Positions 32,920 through 40,925 of a stretch of 64,000 nt of DNA are shown here, piece after piece (positions within the stretch are counted from its first letter, which is position 1; every line of letters starts with the position of its first letter). Source of the stretch: Saccharospirillum alexandrii_A (lineage in GTDB: Bacteria > Pseudomonadota > Gammaproteobacteria > Pseudomonadales > Natronospirillaceae); the NCBI RefSeq assembly GCF_043641555.1, contig NZ_JBHZRJ010000002.1, positions 1-64,000 on the forward strand. Reading direction: 5' to 3'. Made by a program: the position numbers and the translations under genes. Under the pieces are notes generated by a model that saw nothing but the letters and a program-made list of their open reading frames with translations, was not told the DNA's origin and ran no database searches.

Positions 32920-35394
32920 TTAAGGCGTGGCTGCGGCAGCCTGGGTGTTGTTGTCTTGCAGCATGCGCATGAAATCGTCGGTGTTCAGCGGGGCGGAGAA
33001 CAAATAGCCCTGGTAGCGAAGACACCCGATCGACTCCAGAAACGCCAGTTGCTCCTCGGTTTCTACGCCTTCGGCGATGGTTTTGAGGTTCAGGTGCTGA
33101 GCCATGGCCAGAATGGTTTCGACAATGGCGGCGTCGTTGCTGTCGGTGGTGAGGTCTCGCACGAACGACTGGTCGACTTTAAGCACGTCGAGCGGCAGGC
33201 GCTTCAGGTAGCTCAGGCTCGAATAGCCGGTGCCGAAATCGTCGATTGAAAACGAGACGCCGTACTGGCGAATTTCGTTCATCCGCACGATGGTTTCTTC
33301 CACTTCGTTGATCACCATGCCTTCGGTGATTTCCAGGTCGATGCAGCGGGCCGGTATGTCGTATTGCTTAATGGCCTGTTTTACCTGCGTAAAAAACTCC
33401 GGCTGGGAAAACTGTTGTGGGCTGACGTTGATGCCGAGCACCTGGTTTTCGTGCCAGAGGCCGGCGTCCATCCAGCGGCGCACCGTGGCGCAGGCTTCAT
33501 CGAGCGCCCATTCGCCGACCTTGACGATCAGCCCCATGTTTTCCAGCACCGGAATGAACTCAACCGGAGACACGGTACCCCGGGTCGGGTGCTGCCAGCG
33601 CATCAGGGCTTCGGCGCCGAGGATGCTGTTGTCGCGCACATCGACCTGGGGCTGGAAGGTCAGGTAAAACTCGCGGCGTTCTACCGCCAGACGCAGGTCT
33701 TTTTCCATGCTCAACCGGAAGGCGGTGGCTTCGGCCATGGCCTGTTCGAACTGGATGGCGTTGTCTTTGCCGTGAGCCTTGGCCTGGTACATGGCGGTGT
33801 CGGCATTGCGCAGCAGGTCTGAGGCGCTGGTGGAGCCCTCCGGATAGAGCGCGATGCCCAGGCTGGCAGTAACAGTCAGTTGCTGTCCGCCAATGAAAAA
33901 CGGCTCGGCCAGGGCTTTGCGCAGCCGTTCGGCGCGCTGGTAGGCCAGAATGCTGACTTCGCTTTTATCATTCCCGAGATCAGCCATGCAGATAACGAAT
34001 TCGTCGCCGCCGAGGCGCGAGACGGTGTCTTCGTTGCGCACCGCATCCATTAACCGGGAGGCGGCTTCACGCAGCAGCGAATCGCCCGCACTGTGGCCCA
34101 TGGAATCGTTGATGTTCTTGAAGTTATCGAGGTCGATGAACACCAGGGCGCCGAACTGGCCGGAACGCTCGGCTCGGCGCAGCGACTGGCCAAGACGGTC
34201 GAGAAACAGGTGCCGGTTGGGTAAATCGGTCAGCGGGTCGTGATAGGCCATGTGCTGCATGCGCGACTGGTTGCGCTTGCGTTCGGTAATGTCGACACCG
34301 ACCGAGAGAATGGCGGGCTCACCGCGAAATTCGATGGGCAGAATGCGCAGTTCCAGGGCAGTCAGGGTGCCGTTGCTGTTGACCCAATCGAGTTCGGGAA
34401 TGAACAGGCTATTCTGATCGGTCATCACCTGTTCGTCGGCTTCTACAATCAATTGCCGGGACTTTTCATCGTATTCACCGAGAATTTGGCTGTGGTGCTG
34501 TCCGGTCAGTTCATCGACCGTGGTTTGAAAGGCGCGGGCAAAGGCTTCGTTCACCAGCGCCAGTTCACCCTGGCGGTTTTTTACGTAGATGAGGTGGGGC
34601 AGGTTGTCGATAAGCCGGCGCATGTTGGCGTAAGACTCTTCGACTTCGTGCTTGGCCAGCGTTTTGTCGGTGATCAGCCGTTCCGCGTTGCTCAGGTAGT
34701 GGTTGATGTGGGCGGTCAGTTGGCCAAGTTCGTCGCGCTCGTGGCCACTGGGCGGGTTTAGCCGCTGCCCATTGGGGTTTTCGGCATCGATGCTGTCGAG
34801 TGAACTGGACATCATGTTGATCGGCTTGGTGACCAGCCGGTAGAAGACGATGAGGAACAGCAGAATCAGGATGAAGTTTTTAACCACCCCGAGCAGAAAG
34901 GTCGAAATCGCCCTGTCGGCGAAGCTCTGGTAGGCCAGCACGGTGTCGATCTCCATGCGCAGCAGGCCATAGACATCGCTGCCCAGAGCATTGGTTTCCA
35001 GTCGGGTTTCCAGGGTTTGCACGGGCCGGGTAATGAAACGTTCGTACCAGTGCTGCTGGCGCTGGTCATGCTCGGCAGAGCGTTCGGCCAGAGGCGAGCC
35101 GAGTTCGTCGATAATAGCGACATAGGTGACAAAGTCGTACACGAACATGCCATTGGCCACTTCGCTGGCCAGGTTGTAGTCGAGCGTGTGCACGGCGCGT
35201 GAGGCGGCAAAGCGAGAGGCGTCCATCACCCGTTCAATGGAGGCGTCGAGTGAGTTTCGTTCCACCCGAAAGTCGTTATAGACCTGATAACCGGAGCTGA
35301 CCAGACTGACGAGCAGGGCCAAAATAACGCCACTGCGGGAGAGCCGAAACGACAGGCGATGTAAAAATCTTGGTTTGAAAACCTGTGAAGACAT
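32920..35394 (-). CDS. Membrane GGDEF-EAL cyclic-di-GMP protein with PAS domain
   Basis: A protein of about 824 residues. Two membrane helices (near residues 20-40 and 160-185) flank a periplasmic sensor; a HAMP-like linker, a PAS domain (RLIDNLPHLIYVKNRQGEL), a GGDEF domain and an EAL domain follow. RLGGDEFVICM and EALMRWQHP are intact, as are later EAL residues such as EITEGMV and DDFGTGYSSL, so both synthesis and hydrolysis are possible. It should link an envelope signal to c-di-GMP. ATG 35394 is preferred; a longer reading begins at 35433. Located between queE and the lipid-modification operon. Confidence 0.85.
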   Translation of the reverse strand: MSSQVFKPRFLHRLSFRLSRSGVILALLVSLVSSGYQVYNDFRVERNSLDASIERVMDASRFAASRAVHTLDYNLASEVANGMFVYDFVTYVAIIDELGSPLAERSAEHDQRQQHWYERFITRPVQTLETRLETNALGSDVYGLLRMEIDTVLAYQSFADRAISTFLLGVVKNFILILLFLIVFYRLVTKPINMMSSSLDSIDAENPNGQRLNPPSGHERDELGQLTAHINHYLSNAERLITDKTLAKHEVEESYANMRRLIDNLPHLIYVKNRQGELALVNEAFARAFQTTVDELTGQHHSQILGEYDEKSRQLIVEADEQVMTDQNSLFIPELDWVNSNGTLTALELRILPIEFRGEPAILSVGVDITERKRNQSRMQHMAYHDPLTDLPNRHLFLDRLGQSLRRAERSGQFGALVFIDLDNFKNINDSMGHSAGDSLLREAASRLMDAVRNEDTVSRLGGDEFVICMADLGNDKSEVSILAYQRAERLRKALAEPFFIGGQQLTVTASLGIALYPEGSTSASDLLRNADTAMYQAKAHGKDNAIQFEQAMAEATAFRLSMEKDLRLAVERREFYLTFQPQVDVRDNSILGAEALMRWQHPTRGTVSPVEFIPVLENMGLIVKVGEWALDEACATVRRWMDAGLWHENQVLGINVSPQQFSQPEFFTQVKQAIKQYDIPARCIDLEITEGMVINEVEETIVRMNEIRQYGVSFSIDDFGTGYSSLSYLKRLPLDVLKVDQSFVRDLTTDSNDAAIVETILAMAQHLNLKTIAEGVETEEQLAFLESIGCLRYQGYLFSAPLNTDDFMRMLQDNNTQAAAATP

Positions 35395-35453
35395 CCGCTG
35401 CACGCCACCATAGGGCCGGGAAAAGGGCCGCAAACATACTGAATGCTTACAGG

Positions 35454-35801
35454 TTAGTCAAAATCCCGCTTTGCCGCCATGCGTTTTAGGTGTTGCCAGC
35501 GTGATACACACCAGATAGCCAAAACCGGGTTGCCCAGAGTCGGCAGAGTGATCAGCAACAGCAGGCGAACCCAGGGGTTGGGTTCGAACAGCCAGGCCAG
35601 CGCCAGGGCAATGAAAAAGCCGCTGTACAGGTCTAGCAGTGAAATTTGCCCCCACACCTGGCTGGTCAGCCACTGGCCCTGCTCCGAGAACAGGGGCCAG
35701 GGGTTGTAGATCAGCATCCAGGCTATGAGGGTCAGCGAGAGACCGGTACCCAGAATCAGAAACACCAGTGCCAGCCGGTTGGTTATCGGGTTTGGTTTCA
35801 T
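35454..35801 (-). CDS. Small three-helix membrane protein (DUF1475-like)
   Basis: A 115-residue hydrophobic protein with about three membrane helices. LLDLYSGFFIALALAWLFEPNPW and LPTLGNPVLAIWCVSRW resemble the small DUF1475-type proteins, but I make that match from memory of the pattern only. It overlaps the preceding gene by 4 bases (ATGA) and is the last gene of the lipid-modification operon. Function unknown; the context suggests a part in membrane lipid modification. Confidence 0.6.
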   Translation of the reverse strand: MKPNPITNRLALVFLILGTGLSLTLIAWMLIYNPWPLFSEQGQWLTSQVWGQISLLDLYSGFFIALALAWLFEPNPWVRLLLLITLPTLGNPVLAIWCVSRWQHLKRMAAKRDFD

Positions 35802-36544
35802 GGCTGATCATTCCCCGCATAGTCGTATTCGATGTTGGCACTGTAGTTGCCACCACCGGGTTTGGGCAGGTTGGTGAGGCCGGCGTAGCGCAGCAGGCGC
35901 CGGGTGTCGATGTCGTACGTCAGTTCAATGTCGCTGATCACCAGGCTGAGCAGGCGGTTGCGAACATTGAGTTCGAGCATCAACTGACCATCGGCTTGCT
36001 CGATGGGACGCAGGCGCAAGCCCAGCCACCGGGTTCGGGTGGGTGCCAGAAACTGGAATTCGACACTGTCGCCGTCGAGTAAGGTGTCGAAATGGTCGAG
36101 AATGAAGTAGTGGAAGCCGCCATCAATGACGTAGCCGTCTGCATCGGACCAGTCGAGAAAACCGGACTCGACCGACTCGATTGATACCCCATCGGTGTTG
36201 GGTTCAACGGTTTCGGTTCGTTGCGGGTCGACGACCGTTAACCGGTAGGCGGGGCGGGAGGGTTGCCAGTAGGTCATGTCTTTTTGGGCAAGTTCATCCC
36301 CTTCTGGCGTCTTGTAGAAGACGGTTTCCCGCTGAGGCACACCGTCGACCTGCTCCAGCCGGTGCTCTTCGGTATACAGCAGGTCGCCGCTGTCCAGATC
36401 GTAGGCGTTGCCCGTGAATTCGATCGTCTCGGAGGTTTCAGCCACACTGGTCAGTGCCAGTCCGGCGAGGAGCAAGCCGAGGAACAGGGGTTTGGTGGCC
36501 CTGGCCCGGTGGGTTGTGGGTGCACAACTAAAAAGGAGGGTCAT
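35798..36544 (-). CDS. Predicted exported protein of unknown function
   Basis: A 248-residue protein with an N-terminal hydrophobic segment (PLFLGLLLAGLALTSVAETSE) that looks like a signal peptide with cleavage after VAE or SVA. The mature part is rich in beta-type sequence and acidic (TGNAYDLDSGDLLYTEEHR, FHYFILDHFDTLLDGDSVEF). I do not recognise a named family. It overlaps both neighbours by 4 bases within the DUF2878-cyclopropane-synthase operon, so a periplasmic partner in lipid chemistry is plausible. Confidence 0.6.
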   Translation of the reverse strand: MTLLFSCAPTTHRARATKPLFLGLLLAGLALTSVAETSETIEFTGNAYDLDSGDLLYTEEHRLEQVDGVPQRETVFYKTPEGDELAQKDMTYWQPSRPAYRLTVVDPQRTETVEPNTDGVSIESVESGFLDWSDADGYVIDGGFHYFILDHFDTLLDGDSVEFQFLAPTRTRWLGLRLRPIEQADGQLMLELNVRNRLLSLVISDIELTYDIDTRRLLRYAGLTNLPKPGGGNYSANIEYDYAGNDQP

Positions 36545-37059
36545 GTCGTCTCTATTTGAGTCGGATGTGTGTGGTTTGGGCGATCAAGCCACCAGTAGAA
36601 CAGGGGTAACCAGAACCCCCAGGCCAGTGGCACGGCAATCAGCGCCCAGGGTTCCATGGTGGCGGCACCGAACTGGGTGCCGGCAACGTAACTGCCCCCG
36701 CCGCCAACCACGCCAAGTACGACCTGTAAGCCAAGACGGCCCTTCAGCCAGGCCAGCGAATGGTTCAGCGTCAGCGGAAACATCAGCCAGAGCCCGACCA
36801 GCCAGAGCGGTACCGGTTGTCCGGCACCCAGAAACTGAACGGCTGGGGTCAAATGCCAGATAAAATCCACCAGTAAACCCAGGATCATGATGGGGATCAC
36901 AGCCTGCCATTCGCGCCGGCTGCCAAACAGGGCGGCGTGCATGGCCACAAAGCCCAGCGCCCATAAAATCGCCCAGGCCGACTGGGTGAGCACCAGCAGA
37001 AACCAGCCAATCTGGAATCCAGCGTAGTTGAGAACTGCTTTGCCTGCGTTCAGTTTCAT
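36541..37059 (-). CDS. DUF2878 membrane protein
   Basis: A protein of about 172 residues with five or so membrane helices (YAGFQIGWFLLVLTQS, IPIMILGLLVDFIWHL, PLWLVGLWLMFPLTLNHSLAWL). The sequence and position fit DUF2878, a family repeatedly found with cyclopropane-synthase-like and DUF1365 genes. Its ATG overlaps the stop of the cfa-like gene as ATGA. Function is not established. Confidence 0.72.
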   Translation of the reverse strand: MKLNAGKAVLNYAGFQIGWFLLVLTQSAWAILWALGFVAMHAALFGSRREWQAVIPIMILGLLVDFIWHLTPAVQFLGAGQPVPLWLVGLWLMFPLTLNHSLAWLKGRLGLQVVLGVVGGGGSYVAGTQFGAATMEPWALIAVPLAWGFWLPLFYWWLDRPNHTHPTQIETT

Positions 37060-38306
37060 TGGGCCGGGTCTATCCAGGTCTGGCGGTTTTTGTCTTTGGC
37101 GAACATCACCTGGTGAGTGCCGATGGCGCGTTCGGTAAAACCGCCTTCGCAGTAGGCAAAATAGTAGCGCCACAGGCGGTAGAACGTATCGTCGTAGCCG
37201 AGCGCCAGAATCTGGTCGCGGGCGGCGACAAAGCGGTGGTGCCAGTCTTTTAGGGTGCGGGCGTAATGATCGGTCATGTCTTCCAGGTGCACCATTTGCA
37301 GATCGGTGTGGCGCTTCATGTTGTCCATCAGAATCGACAGCGACGGCAGGTGGCCGCCGGGAAAGATGTATTTGCGAATGAAGTCGACCGAGGAGCGGTA
37401 CTCCTGATAACGCTGGTCGGGCATGGTAATGCACTGGATCAATGCAGCGCCGTCATCGGTGAGGCGTTCTGACAGCACCCTGAAATAGCTCGGCAGGTAA
37501 TCGTGACCGACCGCCTCGATCATCTCGATCGACACCAGCTTGTTGTATTGGCCAGTGAGGTCGCGGTAGTCCTGTTTGAGTAGGGTGATTTTATCGGCCA
37601 GGCCCAGCTCGTCGATGCGCTTGCGGGTGTAGTCGTGCTGCTCATCGGAAATGGTGGTGGTGGTCACCTTACAGCCATAGTGCTGCGCGGCGTGAATCGC
37701 CATGCCGCCCCAGCCGGTGCCGATTTCGAGCAGATGATCGCCCGGCTTCAGGTCCAGCTTCTGGCAGACCCGGTCGAGCCGGTGGCGCTGAGCTTCTTCG
37801 AGCGTGGCATCGGTGCTTGGATAAATAGCGCTGGAGTACATCATGCTGTCGTCAAGAAAGGCTTCGAACAGCTCGTTGCCCAGGTCATAGTGGGCGCGGA
37901 TGTTTTTGCGTGAGCCGGATTTGTCGTTGCGGTTAAGCCAGTGCGCCAGGCGCAGAACCGGTTTGGTGACCAGCCCCAGTGTTTTGTTCAGTTTTGAGGT
38001 GGTGTCGAGGTTCACCGCAAACACCCGCACGACGGTGGCCAGGTCTGATGTATCCCAAAAGCCGGCGACGTAGCATTCAGCCGCAGCGAGCGCGCCCCCG
38101 GTGAGCATTTCCCGGTAGGTGCGGGTGTTGTGGATGTGGACGCTGGCGTGGGGGCCGTCCTGGTCCGGGTTGCCGAATACATAGGTGCCAGACTCATCGT
38201 GCAGTGTCAGTGACCCGGTGTGGAAGCGGTTCAGGGCTTTGAAAAGCAGGCGCTGAGCCAGCGGACCCTGGGTCCCGTCAAAACGCGTCGGAGTGGCCGT
38301 TGTCAT
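37056..38306 (-). CDS. cfa: Cyclopropane-fatty-acyl-phospholipid synthase-like methyltransferase
   Basis: A protein of about 416 residues. The SAM-binding motif is LLEIGTGWGGMAIHAAQHYGC, seen as LLEIGTGWGGMA, with YDLGNELFEAFLDDSMMYSSAIY before it and VSIEMIEAVGHDY after it, as in CFA synthases. It would methylate double bonds of membrane phospholipid acyl chains. In this gene setting related enzymes can also make methyl-branched or furan precursors, so the exact product is uncertain. ATG 38306 overlaps the DUF1365 stop; an in-frame ATG at 38366 is unlikely. Confidence 0.82.
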   Translation of the reverse strand: MTTATPTRFDGTQGPLAQRLLFKALNRFHTGSLTLHDESGTYVFGNPDQDGPHASVHIHNTRTYREMLTGGALAAAECYVAGFWDTSDLATVVRVFAVNLDTTSKLNKTLGLVTKPVLRLAHWLNRNDKSGSRKNIRAHYDLGNELFEAFLDDSMMYSSAIYPSTDATLEEAQRHRLDRVCQKLDLKPGDHLLEIGTGWGGMAIHAAQHYGCKVTTTTISDEQHDYTRKRIDELGLADKITLLKQDYRDLTGQYNKLVSIEMIEAVGHDYLPSYFRVLSERLTDDGAALIQCITMPDQRYQEYRSSVDFIRKYIFPGGHLPSLSILMDNMKRHTDLQMVHLEDMTDHYARTLKDWHHRFVAARDQILALGYDDTFYRLWRYYFAYCEGGFTERAIGTHQVMFAKDKNRQTWIDPAQ

Positions 38307-39124
38307 GCCGTTGTTTCCTTTTTCTCTTTGTTCGGGTGTGGGATGAAGGGAACCTTCTTCAGCCACAGTTTGAAGGCTTGCCAGTGGATGCCCATTACCA
38401 CCTTTACGGTCATCGCCGGAAAACGGATGAGGGCGCGGCGCATGGCGCGGGCGCTGATCGGCGCGGCTTCCATAACCAGGGTGGCATCGAACACCTTGTG
38501 CTGCTCACGGTGGTTTTCCAGATGAATGCGCAGCGTCGGTTGCGGCAGTCCGAACACCCAGCGGTAATCCATGTCCATCGGCAAAAAGGGCGAGACATGA
38601 AACGCCTTGCTCAGCCGGTATTCGCGATAGTGCCGGTGAACCCGATGCGGTTCATAATGGGGGTTGGTGGGTGTTGGGCTGGTGTTGGATGTTTCGGCCA
38701 GCAGCACGTAGGCGTGGCGCTCTTTCCAGGGCGTGTTGGTGACTTCGGGCATCACGGCCAGCAAGTTGTCGTTGTGGTCGAACACGTAGTAGACCGACAC
38801 CGGATTGAACACGTAGCCGAGGTAGCGCACATGGGTCAACACCCGCACCGAGGCAATGTGCCGGGGTTCCAGTTCGCTGTGCATGCAGACCTTGTTGATG
38901 ACGGCCTGTTTCAGGTCGGGCGTGTTCGGGTCGAAGTAATCGGCCCGGCGAAAACTGGCCCAGTTGAAACGCTCGATCGACCAGAACCGCGAGCTGCCGA
39001 ACACCTCGTCGATTTCATCGAGATCGAGATAAAGCATGAACAGCGGGTAGGTGAAGCGGTGCTCTGCCGGGCTGTAACGGCGGTGACGCACCCAGCCCTC
39101 GTAGAGGCAACTGTTCAGTGCCAT
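38303..39124 (-). CDS. DUF1365 protein
   Basis: A 273-residue protein. The opening MALNSCLYEGWVRHRRYSPAEHRFTYPLFML is seen in two parts, YEGWVRHRRYSPAEH and FTYPLFMLYLDLDE, and later RYLGYVFNPVSVYYVFD; these are characteristic of DUF1365. It consistently accompanies an NAD(P)-binding/FAD amine-oxidase-like protein and a cyclopropane synthase. The molecular activity is unknown. The gene overlaps its upstream neighbour by 10 bases and its downstream one by 4, showing strict operon packing. Confidence 0.8.
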   Translation of the reverse strand: MALNSCLYEGWVRHRRYSPAEHRFTYPLFMLYLDLDEIDEVFGSSRFWSIERFNWASFRRADYFDPNTPDLKQAVINKVCMHSELEPRHIASVRVLTHVRYLGYVFNPVSVYYVFDHNDNLLAVMPEVTNTPWKERHAYVLLAETSNTSPTPTNPHYEPHRVHRHYREYRLSKAFHVSPFLPMDMDYRWVFGLPQPTLRIHLENHREQHKVFDATLVMEAAPISARAMRRALIRFPAMTVKVVMGIHWQAFKLWLKKVPFIPHPNKEKKETTA

Positions 39125-40380
39125 GGCTCAACTCCAAAACTGGATACGACGCGCAAGGCACTGTTAACACCGTCTTCGTGAAAACCATTGAACCAGTAGG
39201 CCCCGCAAAAATGGGTGTGGTTCTGATTACCAATCTGATCGTATCGGTTCTGGGCGTCAATACCGGCTTTGGTAAAGACCGGATGGGCGTAGTTGAAGCG
39301 GTCGATGATTTTCGCCGGGTCGATGTCTCCTGTGCGGTTCAGCGTTACGCAAAAGGTGACCGGCGCGTCGTTGAAATTCTGCAGAATGTTCATGTTGTAG
39401 GTCAGTCCGACTGCATCGGCCGGGTTGCGCGGAATGTGGTAGTTCCAGGCGGCCCAGGCTTTTCTGTGTTTGGGCAGGAGGGTCTCGTCGGTGTGCAGTA
39501 CCACTTCGTTGTTGCTGTAGGGCAGGGCGCCGAGAATGTCGCGTTCGTCGTCGGTCGGTTCGGCTAGCATGCCCAGAGCCTGGTCGCTGTGGCAGGCAAA
39601 GACAACCTGGTCGTAACGCTCGGTTTGGCCGTCGCCAAAGGCGAGCGTTACGCCGTCGGCATCGCGCTCGACCCGGGTGACGCCCCGGTTCAGGTGAATG
39701 CGGTCTTTGAACGGTTCGGTCAACGGGGCAACATAGGCACGCGACCCGCCACTGATGACATACCACTGCGGCCGGTTTTTAACCGACAGCAAACCATGGT
39801 TCTTGAAAAACCGAACGAAAAACAGTGCCGGGAAGGCTTCCATTTCGGTTTCGCCGGAAGACCAGATGGCCGCACCCATGGGCACGATGTACTTGCGGAT
39901 AAAGGTTTTGCCGAAGCCTTTTTGCTGAAAGTACTCACCCAGCGTCAGATCGGGCGTCAGTTTGCCGGCGTCGAGGTCTTCGAGGCTTTCTTTGTTGAAC
40001 CGCAGAATGTCGCGAATCATGCCCAGAAAACGGGGGTTCAGCAGGTTCTTGCGCTGCGCAAACAGAGTATTGAGGTTGTGGCCGTTGTACTCGAGGCCAG
40101 AAGCGTCGTCGCGCACGCTGAAACTCATTTCGGTCGGTTCACGGTTCACGGCCAGAGGCGCCATCAGTTTATTAAAATTGTGGTACACCCAATCGTTATA
40201 GACGATAAACCCGGTGTTCACACCCCAGGTGCGACCGTCGATGGTCACATCCCGGGTGTTGGTGTGGCCGCCAATGTAATCATTCTGCTCGAACACCTGA
40301 ATATCATGATGCGGGTGCAACAGCCGGGCGGTGGTCAGCCCCGCGATGCCGGTTCCAATGATGGCAATGCGTTGTTTCAT
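39115..40380 (-). CDS. FAD-dependent amine-oxidase-like oxidoreductase
   Basis: A protein of about 421 residues. The N-terminal dinucleotide-binding motif is IAIIGTGIAGLTTARLL, followed by VFEQNDYIGGHTNTR. It belongs with the squalene/phytoene-desaturase-like oxidases that precede DUF1365 genes. The likely role is oxidation or dehydrogenation of a lipid acyl chain. AGGA lies 11 bases before ATG 40380; a longer in-frame start at 40419 is less likely. Forty-five bases separate it from the NTF2-like gene. Confidence 0.78.
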   Translation of the reverse strand: MKQRIAIIGTGIAGLTTARLLHPHHDIQVFEQNDYIGGHTNTRDVTIDGRTWGVNTGFIVYNDWVYHNFNKLMAPLAVNREPTEMSFSVRDDASGLEYNGHNLNTLFAQRKNLLNPRFLGMIRDILRFNKESLEDLDAGKLTPDLTLGEYFQQKGFGKTFIRKYIVPMGAAIWSSGETEMEAFPALFFVRFFKNHGLLSVKNRPQWYVISGGSRAYVAPLTEPFKDRIHLNRGVTRVERDADGVTLAFGDGQTERYDQVVFACHSDQALGMLAEPTDDERDILGALPYSNNEVVLHTDETLLPKHRKAWAAWNYHIPRNPADAVGLTYNMNILQNFNDAPVTFCVTLNRTGDIDPAKIIDRFNYAHPVFTKAGIDAQNRYDQIGNQNHTHFCGAYWFNGFHEDGVNSALRVVSSFGVEPWH

Positions 40381-40425
40381 TGAGTGTCCTGTCGGTTTTA
40401 TCGGTGTTGTGTTGTTCAATTCAAA

Positions 40426-40842
40426 TCAGTTCAGTCGGCCTTTTAACCAGCCCAGCAGTGAACCCAGAGCGGGTACGTGATCGAAAATCATCTGGTTGCT
40501 GTCGAAATAATCCTGATGGCGGGTGATCTTTTCAGCGAAGGTCAGATAGGTGACACCGGGTATCAAAATGGGCGCGCCACCTTTGAGCTTTGGGTGACGG
40601 AAGGTCATTTCCCAGCGCAGCATGGCTTCGTTGTTCTGTTCCCATTGGGTGAGGTAGCGGAACGAAATTTCATCCACATTTTTGTACATGCCTTCGAAAT
40701 AACGCTGCAGGTTTCCGAGGCCTTCAATTCTGTGCAGCGGGTCTGTAAACACGATGTCGCGGTCATAGATGTCGCCCAGCAGGCCGTCTTTCACCGTATC
40801 CCGGTTTAGCCGGTTATACACATCCTGCATTTGTTCAAGCAT
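40426..40842 (-). CDS. NTF2/SnoaL-like protein
   Basis: A 138-residue protein of the NTF2-like fold: an N-terminal helix (MLEQMQDVYNRLNRDTV), then YDRDIVFTDPLHRIEG and strands such as EAMLRWEMTFRHPK. Proteins of this type lead the FAD oxidoreductase-DUF1365-CFA clusters. AGGAGA sits seven bases before the ATG, a good ribosome binding site. It may be a small enzyme or binding protein for the lipid substrate; no catalytic residue can be assigned. Confidence 0.75.
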   Translation of the reverse strand: MLEQMQDVYNRLNRDTVKDGLLGDIYDRDIVFTDPLHRIEGLGNLQRYFEGMYKNVDEISFRYLTQWEQNNEAMLRWEMTFRHPKLKGGAPILIPGVTYLTFAEKITRHQDYFDSNQMIFDHVPALGSLLGWLKGRLN

Positions 40843-40869
40843 AGGAATCTCCTGAAGAGATAGGTTTGA

Positions 40870-40925
40870 GCTGAGAGCTACGAGCTGCGAGCTTTTAGCT
40901 AACAGCTCATAGCTCGCAGCTCACA
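40870..40925. repeat. Degenerate 7-bp repeat with inverted halves
   Basis: Four units of type GAGCTNN (GAGCTGA, GAGCTAC, GAGCTGC, GAGCTTT) are followed by TAGCTAA and units of type CAGCTCA, the reverse complement pattern. The 7-base period matches the ACAGCTC array at the left edge of the window. The right end overlaps the TGA stop of the photolyase gene. Confidence 0.85.
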
